Shown here: positions 9,551 to 19,522 of the stretch, piece after piece
How the letters are laid out: every line of letters starts with the position of its first letter
Numbering within the stretch: position 1 is the stretch's first letter
Assembly: GCA_003543135.1 (NCBI GenBank)
Contig: DPJG01000032.1
Span: 186,001-250,000, forward strand
DNA from: Rheinheimera sp.
Lineage (GTDB): Bacteria; Pseudomonadota; Gammaproteobacteria; Enterobacterales; Alteromonadaceae
DNA: 64,000 nucleotides
Direction: 5' to 3'
The notes under the pieces: model-generated
Databases searched by the model: none
The model's input: only the letters and a program-made list of their open reading frames with translations
What the model was told of the DNA's origin: nothing
Program-made: the position numbers and the translations under genes

Positions 9551-10309
9551 ATGTTAAAAATGAAACAGTTAGGTAAGGTTTTTCACACAGGCGAAGTATC
9601 TACTCATGCACTGCGTGAGGTGGATTTGCATGTCAAAGAAGGGGATTTTGTCAGCGTGACCGGACCATCCGGCTCGGGTAAAACCACTTTTTTAAATATT
9701 GCCGGTTTGCTGGAAGTGGCAAGTTCAGGTGAGTTTTTACTGGATGGTGACAACGTCAATTTATTGTCTGACTCACAGCGCTCTAAAATGCGTAACCAAA
9801 AAATTGGTTTTATTTTTCAGGGGTTTAATTTAATTCCTGAGCTGAATTTATTCGACAATGTGGATGTGCCTCTGCGTTATCGTGGTTTTGATGCCAAAGA
9901 ACGTAAACGCCGGATAGAGCAGCAGCTGGAGCTGGTGGGGCTGGCGTCCAGAATGAAACATTTGCCCAGCCAGTTGTCCGGTGGCCAGCAACAAAGGGTG
10001 GCCATCGCCCGTGCTCTGGCCACCAGTCCGAGGTTTTTGCTGGCGGACGAACCCACAGGTAACCTCGATAGCCAAATGGCTCAGAGTGTGATGGCGCTTT
10101 TGGAAGATATTAACCGCCAGGGCACCACCATTATTATGGTGACACACGACCACGGCCTGGCGCAGCGCGCCAAACGGCAAATTTTTATTAAAGACGGCCG
10201 GGTGTCAGAGCTGACCGCTGTGGAGGGGTTGCACAGTGCCGGTCTGGAAAGGGTAACGCCTCTGCATACCCATGGCAGTGCTGATGCTGCCCGTCAGCTG
10301 GGGGTCTGA
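9551..10309 (+). CDS. ABC transporter ATP-binding protein (MacB/LolD type)
   Basis: A 252-residue ATPase that powers the adjacent permeases. Walker A is GPSGSGKTT (about 38-46), the signature is [15 protein letters not shown], and Walker B with the catalytic Glu is [12 protein letters not shown]; the D-loop and H-loop (VTHDHG) are present. GNLD after Walker B is typical of the MacB/LolD/FtsE subfamily, which does mechanotransmission rather than classical substrate translocation. A 25-residue C-terminal extension lies beyond the usual end. The first permease starts 2 nt after the stop. Confidence 0.93.
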   Translation: MLKMKQLGKVFHTGEVSTHALREVDLHVKEGDFVSVTGPSGSGKTTFLNIAGLLEVASSGEFLLDGDNVNLLSDSQRSKMRNQKIGFIFQGFNLIPELNLFDNVDVPLRYRGFDAKERKRRIEQQLELVGLASRMKHLPSQLSGGQQQRVAIARALATSPRFLLADEPTGNLDSQMAQSVMALLEDINRQGTTIIMVTHDHGLAQRAKRQIFIKDGRVSELTAVEGLHSAGLERVTPLHTHGSADAARQLGV

Positions 10310-10311
10310 TC

Positions 10312-11622
10312 ATGCTGGCTTATTATTTACGTCTTGCCTTGATCAGCATCCGGCAAAGCCCGGGGCTGAGTCTGCTGATGGTGCTGGCGATTGGCCTGGG
10401 TATTGGCGCCGCCATGACCACTGTCACTGTGAATTACCTGATGTCGGCCAACCCCATTCCACATAAAAGTGAGCAGCTGTTTTATGTGCAGCTCGACAGT
10501 TGGGATCCACATCAGGCCGCCAATGAAAACGGCGATCCGCCAGATCAGTTGACCTACCGTGACGCCACTGCGCTTTTGGCAGCCAAAAAAGCCTATCGTC
10601 AGGTGATACAGGCGCAAATTGGCACAGTGGTGGAGCCTGAAGGCAAAGACAGCCTGCCGTTTCAGGTGTCAGGCCGGGCCAACTCGGCGGATTTTTTTGC
10701 CATCTTTGATGTGCCTTTTTTATATGGCGGCGCCTGGAGTGAAACTGCAGATAGCGAACAGCAGCATGTGGTAGTGCTGAGCCAGAGCCTGAATGAGCGG
10801 TTATTTGGCGGCAAAGATTCGGTTGGGCAAAAAGTAAAAATGGCCGGTGATTATTATCAGGTGGTTGGTGTGATGGCGAACTGGCAACCCAGACCGCGTT
10901 TTTATGATGTAACCACAGGCGCTTTTAACGAAGTGGAAGAGCTGTTTGTGCCTTTTAGCCTGCTGGCAGAGCCAAAACTCAGCCGTAATGGCAACACCAA
11001 TTGCTGGAAACCCAGTGGTGAAGGTTATCCGGCCTTTTTAAATTCTGAATGTGTCTGGACTCAGATGTGGGTGGAGCTTAGAAACGACAGTGAAAAGCAG
11101 CAATATCTTGATTTTTTAAACGCTTATGTTGAGGAGCAGAAAAAGCTTGGCCGTTTTGCCAGACCTTTAAATAACAGGCTCAGTGATGTGATGCAGTGGA
11201 TGGAAAACCAGCAGGTGGTGGCTGAAGATGCCAGTCTGATGATGGTGATGTCGCTGATGTTTTTATTGGTGTGTTTACTGAACACCATAGGTTTATTGCT
11301 GGCCAAGTTTTTAAGCAAAGCCCCACAAATTGGTTTACGTCAGGCGCTGGGTGCCAGCAGGCAACATTTGTTTGCGCAGTATCTGACCGAAGCCGGTTGT
11401 ATTGGTCTGGCCGGTGGTTTACTTGGCTTGCTGCTGGCCTGGCTTGGCTTGCAGGGCGTGACTTTATTGTATGGCGATAGCATGAAAGGTCTGGCAGAGC
11501 TGGACTGGGTGATGGTGTTGCTTGCGATGGGGCTGGCGCTGCTGTCGAGCTTATTGGCCGGTTTGTATCCAACCTGGCGTGCCTGCACTGTGCAGCCGTC
11601 GCAGCAGTTAAAAAGCCAATAA
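10312..11622 (+). CDS. ABC transporter permease, FtsX/MacB family (first)
   Basis: A 436-residue permease with one N-terminal transmembrane helix (about 15-40), a large periplasmic MacB_PCD domain (to about 300) and an FtsX domain with three C-terminal helices, ending in the usual cytoplasmic Pro-rich tail. Two different permeases encoded in tandem suggest a heterodimer, unlike the MacB homodimer in which ATPase and permease are fused. The second permease starts about 10 nt downstream. Confidence 0.9.
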   Translation: MLAYYLRLALISIRQSPGLSLLMVLAIGLGIGAAMTTVTVNYLMSANPIPHKSEQLFYVQLDSWDPHQAANENGDPPDQLTYRDATALLAAKKAYRQVIQAQIGTVVEPEGKDSLPFQVSGRANSADFFAIFDVPFLYGGAWSETADSEQQHVVVLSQSLNERLFGGKDSVGQKVKMAGDYYQVVGVMANWQPRPRFYDVTTGAFNEVEELFVPFSLLAEPKLSRNGNTNCWKPSGEGYPAFLNSECVWTQMWVELRNDSEKQQYLDFLNAYVEEQKKLGRFARPLNNRLSDVMQWMENQQVVAEDASLMMVMSLMFLLVCLLNTIGLLLAKFLSKAPQIGLRQALGASRQHLFAQYLTEAGCIGLAGGLLGLLLAWLGLQGVTLLYGDSMKGLAELDWVMVLLAMGLALLSSLLAGLYPTWRACTVQPSQQLKSQ

Positions 11623-11632
11623 GGGGGCTGTG

Positions 11633-12847
11633 ATGTTTGAACTTGGACCAATTTTCCGCGCTTTATTACGCCAGAAAGTGGGGGCTGTGCTGATTGCACT
11701 GCAAATCGCGCTGACGCTGAGCATTATGGTAAACGCCATTTTTATGATGCAAAACCGCAGCACCCTGATGGCGCGGCCAAGCGGCCTGGATGAAGCCAAT
11801 TTGTTTTATTTAAGCAATACCGTTTTTGCGCAAAACTATCCGCACCAGGCGGCGCTGGAAGATGATTTGCGGCTGATCCGATCTATTCCTGGTGTAGTGG
11901 ATGCAACTCAGATCAATGCCATACCCCTCAGTGGCGGCGGCTGGTCCATGAGTCTGCAGAAAAAAGCCGGTGAAGGGGAAGATGGCACCGGCGTGGCGGT
12001 TTATATGGTGGACGAGCATGGCATCAACACGCTTGGGGTGGAGCTGATTCAAGGCGAAAACTTCCAGAACACCGACATTCGCTGGCGTGCAGCTTCTGCT
12101 GTCGACTGGCCTGAGCGCACCATTATCAGTCAGGCGATGGCTGAGGCATTATTCCCCGGTAACTGGCAATCGGCGCTTGGACAGACCGTCTATATCAATA
12201 ACAATGAGCCTATGCAAATTACCGGTATTATCAAAACCTTACAGGCGCCATGGAACGGCTGGGATGGGGTAGAGCGCAGTATGCTGGTGCCATATCAACT
12301 GGAAGGGCGCAATAACAGGTATATGATCCGCACCGAGCCAGGCCGGCGTGATGAGCTGATGCCCATTGTGGAAAAAGCGCTGGCAGAATCGGATAAAAAC
12401 CGCATTATCCGCGGTGTAACAAGCCTGGAAGAAACCCGTGCCGACAGTTACCGCAGCCACAATGCACTCAACCGTATTCTGCTGCTGGTGATTGTGGTGC
12501 TGACCCTGATCACAGCCTTTGGCATTGTTGGTTTGGCGATGTTCAGCATCAACAGACGTAAACGTCAGATAGGCACCCGCCGTGCGCTGGGCGCCACTCA
12601 GCTGCAGGTAATGCGCTATTTTATGCTGGAAAATTTGTTGATCACCAGTTTAGGTGTGCTGATTGGGGTGGCAGCAGCGATAGGGCTCAATATCTGGCTG
12701 GTCAGTCAGTTTGAACTCAAACCACTGGAACCCATGCTGTTGCTGACAGGGGTTGTGGTGCTTTATCTGGTGGGGCAGCTGGCGGTGTTGTATCCGGCGC
12801 GTAAAGCAGCCGCTATTGCACCTGCCACAGCAACCCGCAGTGTTTGA
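11633..12847 (+). CDS. ABC transporter permease, FtsX/MacB family (second)
   Basis: A 404-residue permease with the same layout as its upstream neighbour (helix, periplasmic MacB_PCD domain, three C-terminal helices) but clearly diverged in sequence. The cytoplasmic coupling region RRKRQIGTRRALGA is typical of FtsX-family subunits. I chose ATG 11633, 5 nt after AGGGGG; a GTG one codon upstream would sit too close to that site. It ends the operon. No outer-membrane TolC-like gene or regulator is adjacent, so the system must borrow a channel encoded elsewhere. Confidence 0.9.
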   Translation: MFELGPIFRALLRQKVGAVLIALQIALTLSIMVNAIFMMQNRSTLMARPSGLDEANLFYLSNTVFAQNYPHQAALEDDLRLIRSIPGVVDATQINAIPLSGGGWSMSLQKKAGEGEDGTGVAVYMVDEHGINTLGVELIQGENFQNTDIRWRAASAVDWPERTIISQAMAEALFPGNWQSALGQTVYINNNEPMQITGIIKTLQAPWNGWDGVERSMLVPYQLEGRNNRYMIRTEPGRRDELMPIVEKALAESDKNRIIRGVTSLEETRADSYRSHNALNRILLLVIVVLTLITAFGIVGLAMFSINRRKRQIGTRRALGATQLQVMRYFMLENLLITSLGVLIGVAAAIGLNIWLVSQFELKPLEPMLLLTGVVVLYLVGQLAVLYPARKAAAIAPATATRSV

Positions 12848-12872
12848 TTAAGGTTCTGATCGCAGCTCTGAT

Positions 12873-12897
12873 AGCTGTCGCCCGTGCGGCGACAGCT
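12873..12897. terminator. Hairpin between convergent permease and EamA genes
   Basis: A perfect 10-bp stem (AGCTGTCGCC / GGCGACAGCT) with a CGTGC loop lies between two convergent genes. Only TTGTT follows on the plus strand, so it is a weak or factor-assisted terminator. Confidence 0.55.
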
Positions 12898-12912
12898 TGT
12901 TAAGTCCGGCTG

Positions 12913-13767
12913 CTATAACAACCTTTGTCTGGTGCTGATATAACCGGCGTAAAAAATCACCAACACCCCGGCAAACCAACCCATAGTGACAGGCTCCTGC
13001 CAGAACAGATACCCAAATAAACCGGCAAAGACCACACTGCTGTAAGTCCACATGCCAATGTCGCTGGCAGGAGCCAGCGCATAAGCTTTGGTCATGGCCA
13101 TTTGACCTGCGGCGGCCAGCACACCCATGCCGGCAAAAGCCCACCAGGCGATTTCGGGCAAAGGTTGCCAGGCAAAAGGCACCGGAATAAAAGAAATAAC
13201 CGCCGTTAACAGGGAAAAATAAAACACAATTCGGGCGGCGGGTTCAGTGTCGGACATATAACGGATGGTGGTTTTGGTGATAGCGACCAGCACAGCAGAT
13301 AATAACCCCAGCATTAAAATCAGCGTATTACCAGCTTCTCCCTGCAGTGGGATCGCCAGAAAAACGCCAACAAATCCAAGGGCTATCGCAAAGAGTGTTA
13401 ACCGGCTTGGCCGCTCTTTCAGCCAAATCCGCGCTATTAATGGCACCACAAAAGGGGACAATAACAACACCAGCATGGCTTGCGCCAAAGGCAGTTGGCT
13501 TATCACATAAAAAAAACAATACATGGAAATAATGCCGGTGGTGGCGCGACTGGCATGCAAATACCAGCGTTTGGTGTACAGAATTTGGCGACCCTGACTG
13601 ACAATCCAGGGCAACATCACCAACAGCGCAAAAAAGTTGCGGAAAAACACCACCTGCGCCTGACTGGCGCTGTCGCTGGTCAGTTTCACTAAAGCGCCAA
13701 TGCCGGCAAAACAGGCTTCAGCCAGCAATAACAACAATGCAGCAACATAAAGGGGTTTAAGCGGCAC
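12913..13767 (-). CDS. EamA/DMT-family inner-membrane transporter
   Basis: A 284-residue protein with about ten hydrophobic helices in two EamA repeats (about 1-140 and 150-280), the layout of the drug/metabolite transporter superfamily. Members export amino acids, purines or other metabolites; the substrate cannot be read from the sequence. It lies downstream of the large signalling gene with a 128-nt gap and probably has its own promoter. Confidence 0.87.
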   Translation of the reverse strand: MPLKPLYVAALLLLLAEACFAGIGALVKLTSDSASQAQVVFFRNFFALLVMLPWIVSQGRQILYTKRWYLHASRATTGIISMYCFFYVISQLPLAQAMLVLLLSPFVVPLIARIWLKERPSRLTLFAIALGFVGVFLAIPLQGEAGNTLILMLGLLSAVLVAITKTTIRYMSDTEPAARIVFYFSLLTAVISFIPVPFAWQPLPEIAWWAFAGMGVLAAAGQMAMTKAYALAPASDIGMWTYSSVVFAGLFGYLFWQEPVTMGWFAGVLVIFYAGYISTRQRLL

Positions 13768-13895
13768 ACCCGACTCCGGACATCGTGGCCTTGAGGTGCG
13801 CGCAGTGTAGCAGAAGTGTCGTTTATTGTCTGAGCTCAGCCTGGCTTATTGTGAGCGCCAGGCCGAAAAAACGTGCTGGCGCGCCTTGTGCCGGC

Positions 13896-16800
13896 TTAAC
13901 CCAGCTGATGTTCGAGCTTGAGCCGCTCCAGCAGTTCAGTGGCCGGCATAGGTTTGGCAAATAAATAACCCTGAATAAAATAACACTGGCGCTGGGTAAA
14001 AAAGGCCAGTTGTTGCTCGGTTTCCACCCCTTCGGCAATACAGTACATACCAAGGCTGTTGGCCATACTGAGCATGGCATCGATAATGGTTTCATCGTTG
14101 CTGTCGATGCCAATGTCTTTGACAAAACTCCGGTCAATTTTAATGGCGTCTATCGGCAGCTCTTTTAAATACTTCAGCGACGAATAACCTGTGCCAAAAT
14201 CATCCAGCGCCAGCACTATGCCTTGTTCACTGAGCGCCAGCATAGTGGCGATGGCAATTTCATGATCCTGCATCAGCGCACTTTCGGTCACTTCAAAACG
14301 CAGGCAGCGTGCCGGGATCTGGTACTTTTTCAGCAGCAACGAGGTTTGCCGGCTTAAATCTTCCTGTGCCAGGTGGTGGGTGGATAAATTCACCGACAGA
14401 TACACCGGGAAACCAGCCTGGTGCCAGCGCTGTAAATCGGCCAGCGCACGCTCCAGTAAATCCAGTGTCATTGGCACTATTAAGCGTAAATCTTCAGCCA
14501 ACGGAATAAATTCTGACGGCGGCACCAGGCCATTGGCGGATTGCCAGCGCATCAGTACTTCCACCCCAACCATCTGCTGACTGCGGCTGTCGTAAATTGG
14601 CTGGTAATAATTAATAAATTCACTTTGTTGATAAGCACTACGAAGCATGGTTTCTCTCGCCAGCTGCATATAGGCTTTTTCGTTCATTTCATTAATAAAA
14701 AACTGGAAGTTATTACGGCCGCTGTCTTTGGCGTGATACATGGCCACGTCGGCATGTTTGAGTAGCTCTTTGGCATCACTGGCGTCTTCCGGATACACCG
14801 CAATACCTATACTTGGCGAAATACTGACCGTATGGGCACCCAGCTGCATCGGCTCGCCAATGGTTTTAATCATTTTGCGCGCCACATGGCTGATATTGTC
14901 GTCGTTTTTATAACCTTCCAGCAGCACCACAAACTCATCACCGCCCAGTCGCGCCACTGAGTCAGATTCGCGCAGCGTATCGGTGAGTCTTTTGGCGACT
15001 TTTTTCAGCAGTAAGTCGCCGATATCATGGCCGAGGCTGTCGTTAATTTGTTTAAATTTATCCAGGTCGATAAAACACAAGGCCAGCGAGCGGCGCTGCC
15101 GTTTGGCCGCTTCAATGCCGTGGTAAATGCGGTCCATCAGCAGGGCACGGTTCGGCAAGCCGGTCAGAATGTCGTAGCTGGCCAGATACCTGAGCTCTTC
15201 TTCAGCCTGTTTTTGCGCAGTGATATCGGTAAACACCAACACAAAAAACTCCACCTGCAAATCATCACCCACAGCTGTGATGTTGATCAGGGTAGGGCGC
15301 TCTGTGCCGTCCGGGCATAACACTGTTTCTTCCCCTTGCCAGTGCTGATTCACTGTCATGCCGGATAACAACCTGGTGTAAAAACGGCGCCGGTTTAAGC
15401 TGATACCCAAATCATGGGTGCGCGGGTTATGCAGATATTCGTCCATATTGCCAAACACGTCGGTAAAAGACTGGTTGGCGGCAATAACCCTTTGTTCTAA
15501 ATCCAGCAGTACCACCCAGTCACGGGTTTGCTGGAAAGCTTCGCCAAAAAGCCGGGCTTTTTCTTTGCTAACCCGGGTTTCGGTAATATTGCTGTAAGTG
15601 CCTATCACCCGTTCGATTTTATTTTGTGCTGATAATTCAGTGACTTTGCCTATATCTCTAAACCATATCCAGCGGCCGGATTTATGTTGCATGCGATAGC
15701 TGTGGTCAAAAATTTTGTCCGGCGAGCTGACAAATCTTTGCCAGGCCTGCTGATAAGCTTCCCGATCATCCGGGTGGATCAACGACAAATGCTGTGGCAT
15801 CGTCAGCGGATTTAAATCTTCGTTGTAACCGAGCATCTGATGAATACGCTGGGCATAAATACTGTTTTTGTGAGCATGCCATTCCCAGGCACCGCTATCG
15901 ACAGCTTCGAGCGCCTGTTTCAGCCGTTGTTCACTGGCCAGCAGTTTTTGGTGAGCATTGGCCAGCAATCGCCGCTGTTTACGTCTGGCCTGCCACCACA
16001 GCAGCAGTAAAACCAAAAGCGCCGACACATAAGCGGTGATGGCGGTTTCAGAACGCCAGGGTGCTGCAGCTATGGTCAGCGAAATAGGGGCCGGGGCACT
16101 TTGCATGCCGGTCATCGGTGAAATGGCCACCACGCTAAAACGATAATTGCCGGGTTTAAGCTGCGGAAAAACCACCGCCGGCACAGCTTGTTCCGGATAC
16201 AGTAGTTTTTGCTCACCATCGAGCCAGAATTTGTAGCTGATTTTGCCGCTGTCGCGAAAATTCAGCGCCGAAAACTGCACCTCAATACCCAATGCATCAT
16301 GGTCAAAATGAAAGGTCTGGCCGCTTAAATCACCAAGGCTGTTGTTGATCTGATGATTCATTGCCTGAATGGAGGTGATGACCACTTCCGGTGGCATCGG
16401 TGCTTCCATCAGCCGGCGCGGGTCAAACAAGGTAATACCGCGGCTGGTGCCGTAAACCAAATCACCATTGTGCAGTCGGGTGCTGGCGGCAAAGACAAAA
16501 GCGTGGCTGGCCAGACCGTCTTTTTTACTGAAATGTTCCATCCGTAAGGTTTTGGTATCGAGCCTGGATAAACCATAGTTACCGGCAAACCACAGATTAC
16601 CTGCTTCATCCAGTTCATTGGAATACACCATATTGCTCAGCAACTGGTTGTCCGTATGAAAATGATGTTTGAGCGTCAGGCTACCAAGGTCAAACCCCAA
16701 TAAGCCTAAACCCGGGAAAGTCACCCACAATATGTTTTGCGGGTCGACACTGAACTTGTCGGCAAAACGGTCACGGCCAGGCTGGTAATCGTTGGCCTGA

Positions 16801-18383
16801 TAGATTTTTTGCAGTTTGGCGTCGTGCTGGCTATAGAGCCACAGTTGATCGGCGGCGCTGAGCAGTATTTTATCGCTCTGGCCTGGCAATAATCCTAAAA
16901 ACCGACCGGCGTAACGCGGCGGAATTTGCTCTTTAATGCCGGACAGTTCAGTCAGCTCAGCCGTTTTGGGCTGGTATCGGTAATAGCCGTCTTTGTTATA
17001 AAACCAGAAGCTGCCGTCTTCACCGCGCCAGTGCCCCAGTGAGTTGTTCTGCAGTAAAGCCTGCTGTTCCTGTTGTTGCAGTGGCGCTGCTAAAAATGTG
17101 CGTTGTTGCGGGTCAAAATAACGCAGGCCATCACCGGTGCGCAGCCAGAGTTTACCATCCGGATCCGGATAGATGCGCCTGACTTGCCTGGCAAAACTGG
17201 CCGGTAAATGATCCGGATAAGACAATAATTGTTGTTCGCCGGTTGGCAGCTTTAGCTGAATCAAACCCTGTTCACTGGCTATCCATAGCTGCTGCTGTGG
17301 ACCTTCTGCCAGCGTGAAGGCACCGCGGATGGCGGATTGTGTTTCCTGTGCCGGCAAGGCTTTGAGTTCAATATTATTAAAACTGGTACTGCGTGGGTGC
17401 CAGTAAAAGGCACCATCGTCGCGGCTGGCCAGCCATAAACCACCGTCACTGCTGGCCACTAAATCGACAATAGCATCGTTACCAATCTGATGGCTGCTGT
17501 CGCGAAAACGCCAGAGCAGGCGTGCGTCGCGGCGGCGTTCATCAAATTCAAACAACCCTTCATTGCTGGCCAGTAACAATCTGTTCTGATGCGCCAGCAT
17601 GCGCATCACCATCCGATCCGATAACAGGGTTTGCAGGCTGGCGTTGTTATTGTGAAGTGCCGTCAGCGGCATGGCCAATAAGCTGTTGCTGCTGGCAATG
17701 TAAAGTTGCTGCTGATAAGCATAGATATGGCGGATCATGGCGCCCTGGCCATTGGCGTCAGGCAATAATAACGCTTTGCTGGTTAAACTGTTGGTGTCGA
17801 GCTGAAACAGCCCTCTGTTGCTGGCGATGAGCAACTGCTGCTGATGTAACCACAGCTGGCGAATTCTGTTGTTGCCTTCGCCACCGGGCATGGTAAATAT
17901 GCTTTGTAATGTGCCCTTGCCGGGCTGATAACGATAGACAGCATCATTGATAGCCAGTAATAACTGTTCGGTCGATTCTTCCACGACATCGCTCAGCACC
18001 GGCATTTCCAGCTGCTCCTGAGCGGCTAAATCCAGTTTTAGTTCAATACGCCCACTGGTTTTATCCAGTAAAAATAAACCGACATCGGCCGAGGCAGCCC
18101 AAAGCCGTTCTTTGCTGTCTTCCAGCAGTTGCACAAAATTCAGATCGGTCAGATTTTGCTGTTCAGATTGCACCAGCACATTGCGGGTGGCATCAAAGCG
18201 GTTTAAACCGTTACTGGTGGCTATCCATAAAAAGCCTTCACGGTCGAGATACAGGCGTTGCACTGTGCCGCGCGATAACCCCTGATCGACGGTCAGTGGC
18301 AATAACAGCGGTTTGACACTTTGTGCGTAAAGTGGGGTGCTTAACAGCCAACAGCAGGCCAGCAGGAGCAAAATACTACGCAT
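13896..18383 (-). CDS. Beta-propeller sensor with PAS, GGDEF and EAL domains
   Basis: A 1495-residue membrane sensor for cyclic di-GMP control. After a signal peptide (1-20), a periplasmic part of about 700 residues carries two-component-regulator propeller repeats (recurring DREGFLWIAT / DGGLWLAS-like blades) and a Y_Y_Y domain (about 700-775). A single helix and a basic coiled linker lead to two PAS domains. GGDEF is intact from residue 1147 with an I-site RESD five residues before it. The EAL domain has EVL (about 1275), NLS and DDFGTG (about 1393), so both cyclase and phosphodiesterase could be active. No histidine-kinase domain is present: the cyclase/phosphodiesterase module replaces it. 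Confidence 0.93.
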   Translation of the reverse strand: MRSILLLLACCWLLSTPLYAQSVKPLLLPLTVDQGLSRGTVQRLYLDREGFLWIATSNGLNRFDATRNVLVQSEQQNLTDLNFVQLLEDSKERLWAASADVGLFLLDKTSGRIELKLDLAAQEQLEMPVLSDVVEESTEQLLLAINDAVYRYQPGKGTLQSIFTMPGGEGNNRIRQLWLHQQQLLIASNRGLFQLDTNSLTSKALLLPDANGQGAMIRHIYAYQQQLYIASSNSLLAMPLTALHNNNASLQTLLSDRMVMRMLAHQNRLLLASNEGLFEFDERRRDARLLWRFRDSSHQIGNDAIVDLVASSDGGLWLASRDDGAFYWHPRSTSFNNIELKALPAQETQSAIRGAFTLAEGPQQQLWIASEQGLIQLKLPTGEQQLLSYPDHLPASFARQVRRIYPDPDGKLWLRTGDGLRYFDPQQRTFLAAPLQQQEQQALLQNNSLGHWRGEDGSFWFYNKDGYYRYQPKTAELTELSGIKEQIPPRYAGRFLGLLPGQSDKILLSAADQLWLYSQHDAKLQKIYQANDYQPGRDRFADKFSVDPQNILWVTFPGLGLLGFDLGSLTLKHHFHTDNQLLSNMVYSNELDEAGNLWFAGNYGLSRLDTKTLRMEHFSKKDGLASHAFVFAASTRLHNGDLVYGTSRGITLFDPRRLMEAPMPPEVVITSIQAMNHQINNSLGDLSGQTFHFDHDALGIEVQFSALNFRDSGKISYKFWLDGEQKLLYPEQAVPAVVFPQLKPGNYRFSVVAISPMTGMQSAPAPISLTIAAAPWRSETAITAYVSALLVLLLLWWQARRKQRRLLANAHQKLLASEQRLKQALEAVDSGAWEWHAHKNSIYAQRIHQMLGYNEDLNPLTMPQHLSLIHPDDREAYQQAWQRFVSSPDKIFDHSYRMQHKSGRWIWFRDIGKVTELSAQNKIERVIGTYSNITETRVSKEKARLFGEAFQQTRDWVVLLDLEQRVIAANQSFTDVFGNMDEYLHNPRTHDLGISLNRRRFYTRLLSGMTVNQHWQGEETVLCPDGTERPTLINITAVGDDLQVEFFVLVFTDITAQKQAEEELRYLASYDILTGLPNRALLMDRIYHGIEAAKRQRRSLALCFIDLDKFKQINDSLGHDIGDLLLKKVAKRLTDTLRESDSVARLGGDEFVVLLEGYKNDDNISHVARKMIKTIGEPMQLGAHTVSISPSIGIAVYPEDASDAKELLKHADVAMYHAKDSGRNNFQFFINEMNEKAYMQLARETMLRSAYQQSEFINYYQPIYDSRSQQMVGVEVLMRWQSANGLVPPSEFIPLAEDLRLIVPMTLDLLERALADLQRWHQAGFPVYLSVNLSTHHLAQEDLSRQTSLLLKKYQIPARCLRFEVTESALMQDHEIAIATMLALSEQGIVLALDDFGTGYSSLKYLKELPIDAIKIDRSFVKDIGIDSNDETIIDAMLSMANSLGMYCIAEGVETEQQLAFFTQRQCYFIQGYLFAKPMPATELLERLKLEHQLG

Positions 18384-18522
18384 CAGAGCTCTGTGACTGA
18401 AAAAAACATAACGGCATTGTCTGTTGTCAGGATGTCAATAAAATTGAAAATATCGCAATTGCCTGGTTAAAGTCCAGAACATCAGGGGGGTTTTGCGTTA
18501 TATCACCACTTTTTATGTTGAG

Positions 18523-19515
18523 CTAAAGTGGGAACAACGCCACCATCAACAATAACCAGCCACTGGCAATTAATAACACCACGGCATGCTGAAATTGCCG
18601 GCTGATGTGCACAAAACGTTGAATATCATGGGCATTGGGTTCTGCCGGCGGGCCAAATCGAATACGGCGTTGTTTGGTGGCACTGTAATAACGCGGGCCT
18701 GCTAAATTGCGCTGCAAAGCAGCGCTGCTGGCGGCCAGTAACCAGCGCTGCGGCAATGCATAATCACCATCTTTAGCCAGCCTGCGGTAATAATGACTGC
18801 CGCGCCAGTTTTGTAGCAGTGCCAGCAGCAGCGCGCTCAGCCACTGCGGCAACCAGGCCAGTAAGCTGAATAACCGGCTGACCGGCTGACCAAAGTCAGC
18901 AAAATCGGGTTGTTTTGGATTCCAGCATTGTTGTAATTCCAGCAAAAGCCGGTAGCCAAAAGCTGCCAGACCACCGCCGGCTAAAAACCAGAACAATACG
19001 CCAAACCATTGTTTGGCAAGGCGCAAGGTCAGGCTTTCAATACTGGCTTTGCAAAGCCCAACCTGGGATAACTGCTGACTCTGGCGCAGCACCAAAGGTT
19101 TGATCAAATCGCGCGCCAGACTCAGTTGTTGTTTTTCAACGGCAGCAGCCACCTGCAATGCCTGCTGTTTTTGTTGCTGCCAGTCGAGGCAGCAATACAG
19201 CAGCAGGGCATGCCAGAATTCCGGCCATTCCGATAAACTGGCAAAAGCGGCCGCTAAAGCGAGCAGTGGCAATACCAGCATCAGCATGGCCAGTGAGCCT
19301 GAAATGAATAATTGTTGTTTGCCATAACCTGGTTTATTCACCCTGTTGGCAAGGCCGATAGCGGCCTGGCGTACCACCTGCAATGGCTGATAACTGGCGG
19401 GCAGCGGAAGGATGGCACTGAGTGCAATCATCAGCAGCGCCAGCAAAGGCTGCTGCAACAACGGCTGTTGCAGCACAGCTAAAAATTCAGGGAATTGCAG
19501 GGCAGGCCAGTCCAC
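18523..19515 (-). CDS. CobD/CbiB-superfamily membrane protein (AmpE-like)
   Basis: A 330-residue integral membrane protein with four or more hydrophobic segments (near 20-40, 72-95, 170-195, 220-240 and 308-330) and Gln/Leu-rich linkers. Its pattern fits the CobD/CbiB superfamily, which includes adenosylcobinamide-phosphate synthase and the beta-lactamase signalling protein AmpE. No other cobalamin gene is nearby, so true cobinamide synthase activity is doubtful. It begins 7 nt after the mtnN stop in the same direction, suggesting co-transcription, an arrangement I recall from related marine Gammaproteobacteria. Confidence 0.65.
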   Translation of the reverse strand: MDWPALQFPEFLAVLQQPLLQQPLLALLMIALSAILPLPASYQPLQVVRQAAIGLANRVNKPGYGKQQLFISGSLAMLMLVLPLLALAAAFASLSEWPEFWHALLLYCCLDWQQQKQQALQVAAAVEKQQLSLARDLIKPLVLRQSQQLSQVGLCKASIESLTLRLAKQWFGVLFWFLAGGGLAAFGYRLLLELQQCWNPKQPDFADFGQPVSRLFSLLAWLPQWLSALLLALLQNWRGSHYYRRLAKDGDYALPQRWLLAASSAALQRNLAGPRYYSATKQRRIRFGPPAEPNAHDIQRFVHISRQFQHAVVLLIASGWLLLMVALFPL

Positions 19516-19522
19516 AACAGGC

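Noticed and set aside
18523-19515. Cobalamin biosynthesis operon
   Set aside because: Only a CobD/CbiB-like membrane protein is present, coupled to mtnN and with no other cob/cbi gene, so a cobalamin pathway is not supported here.
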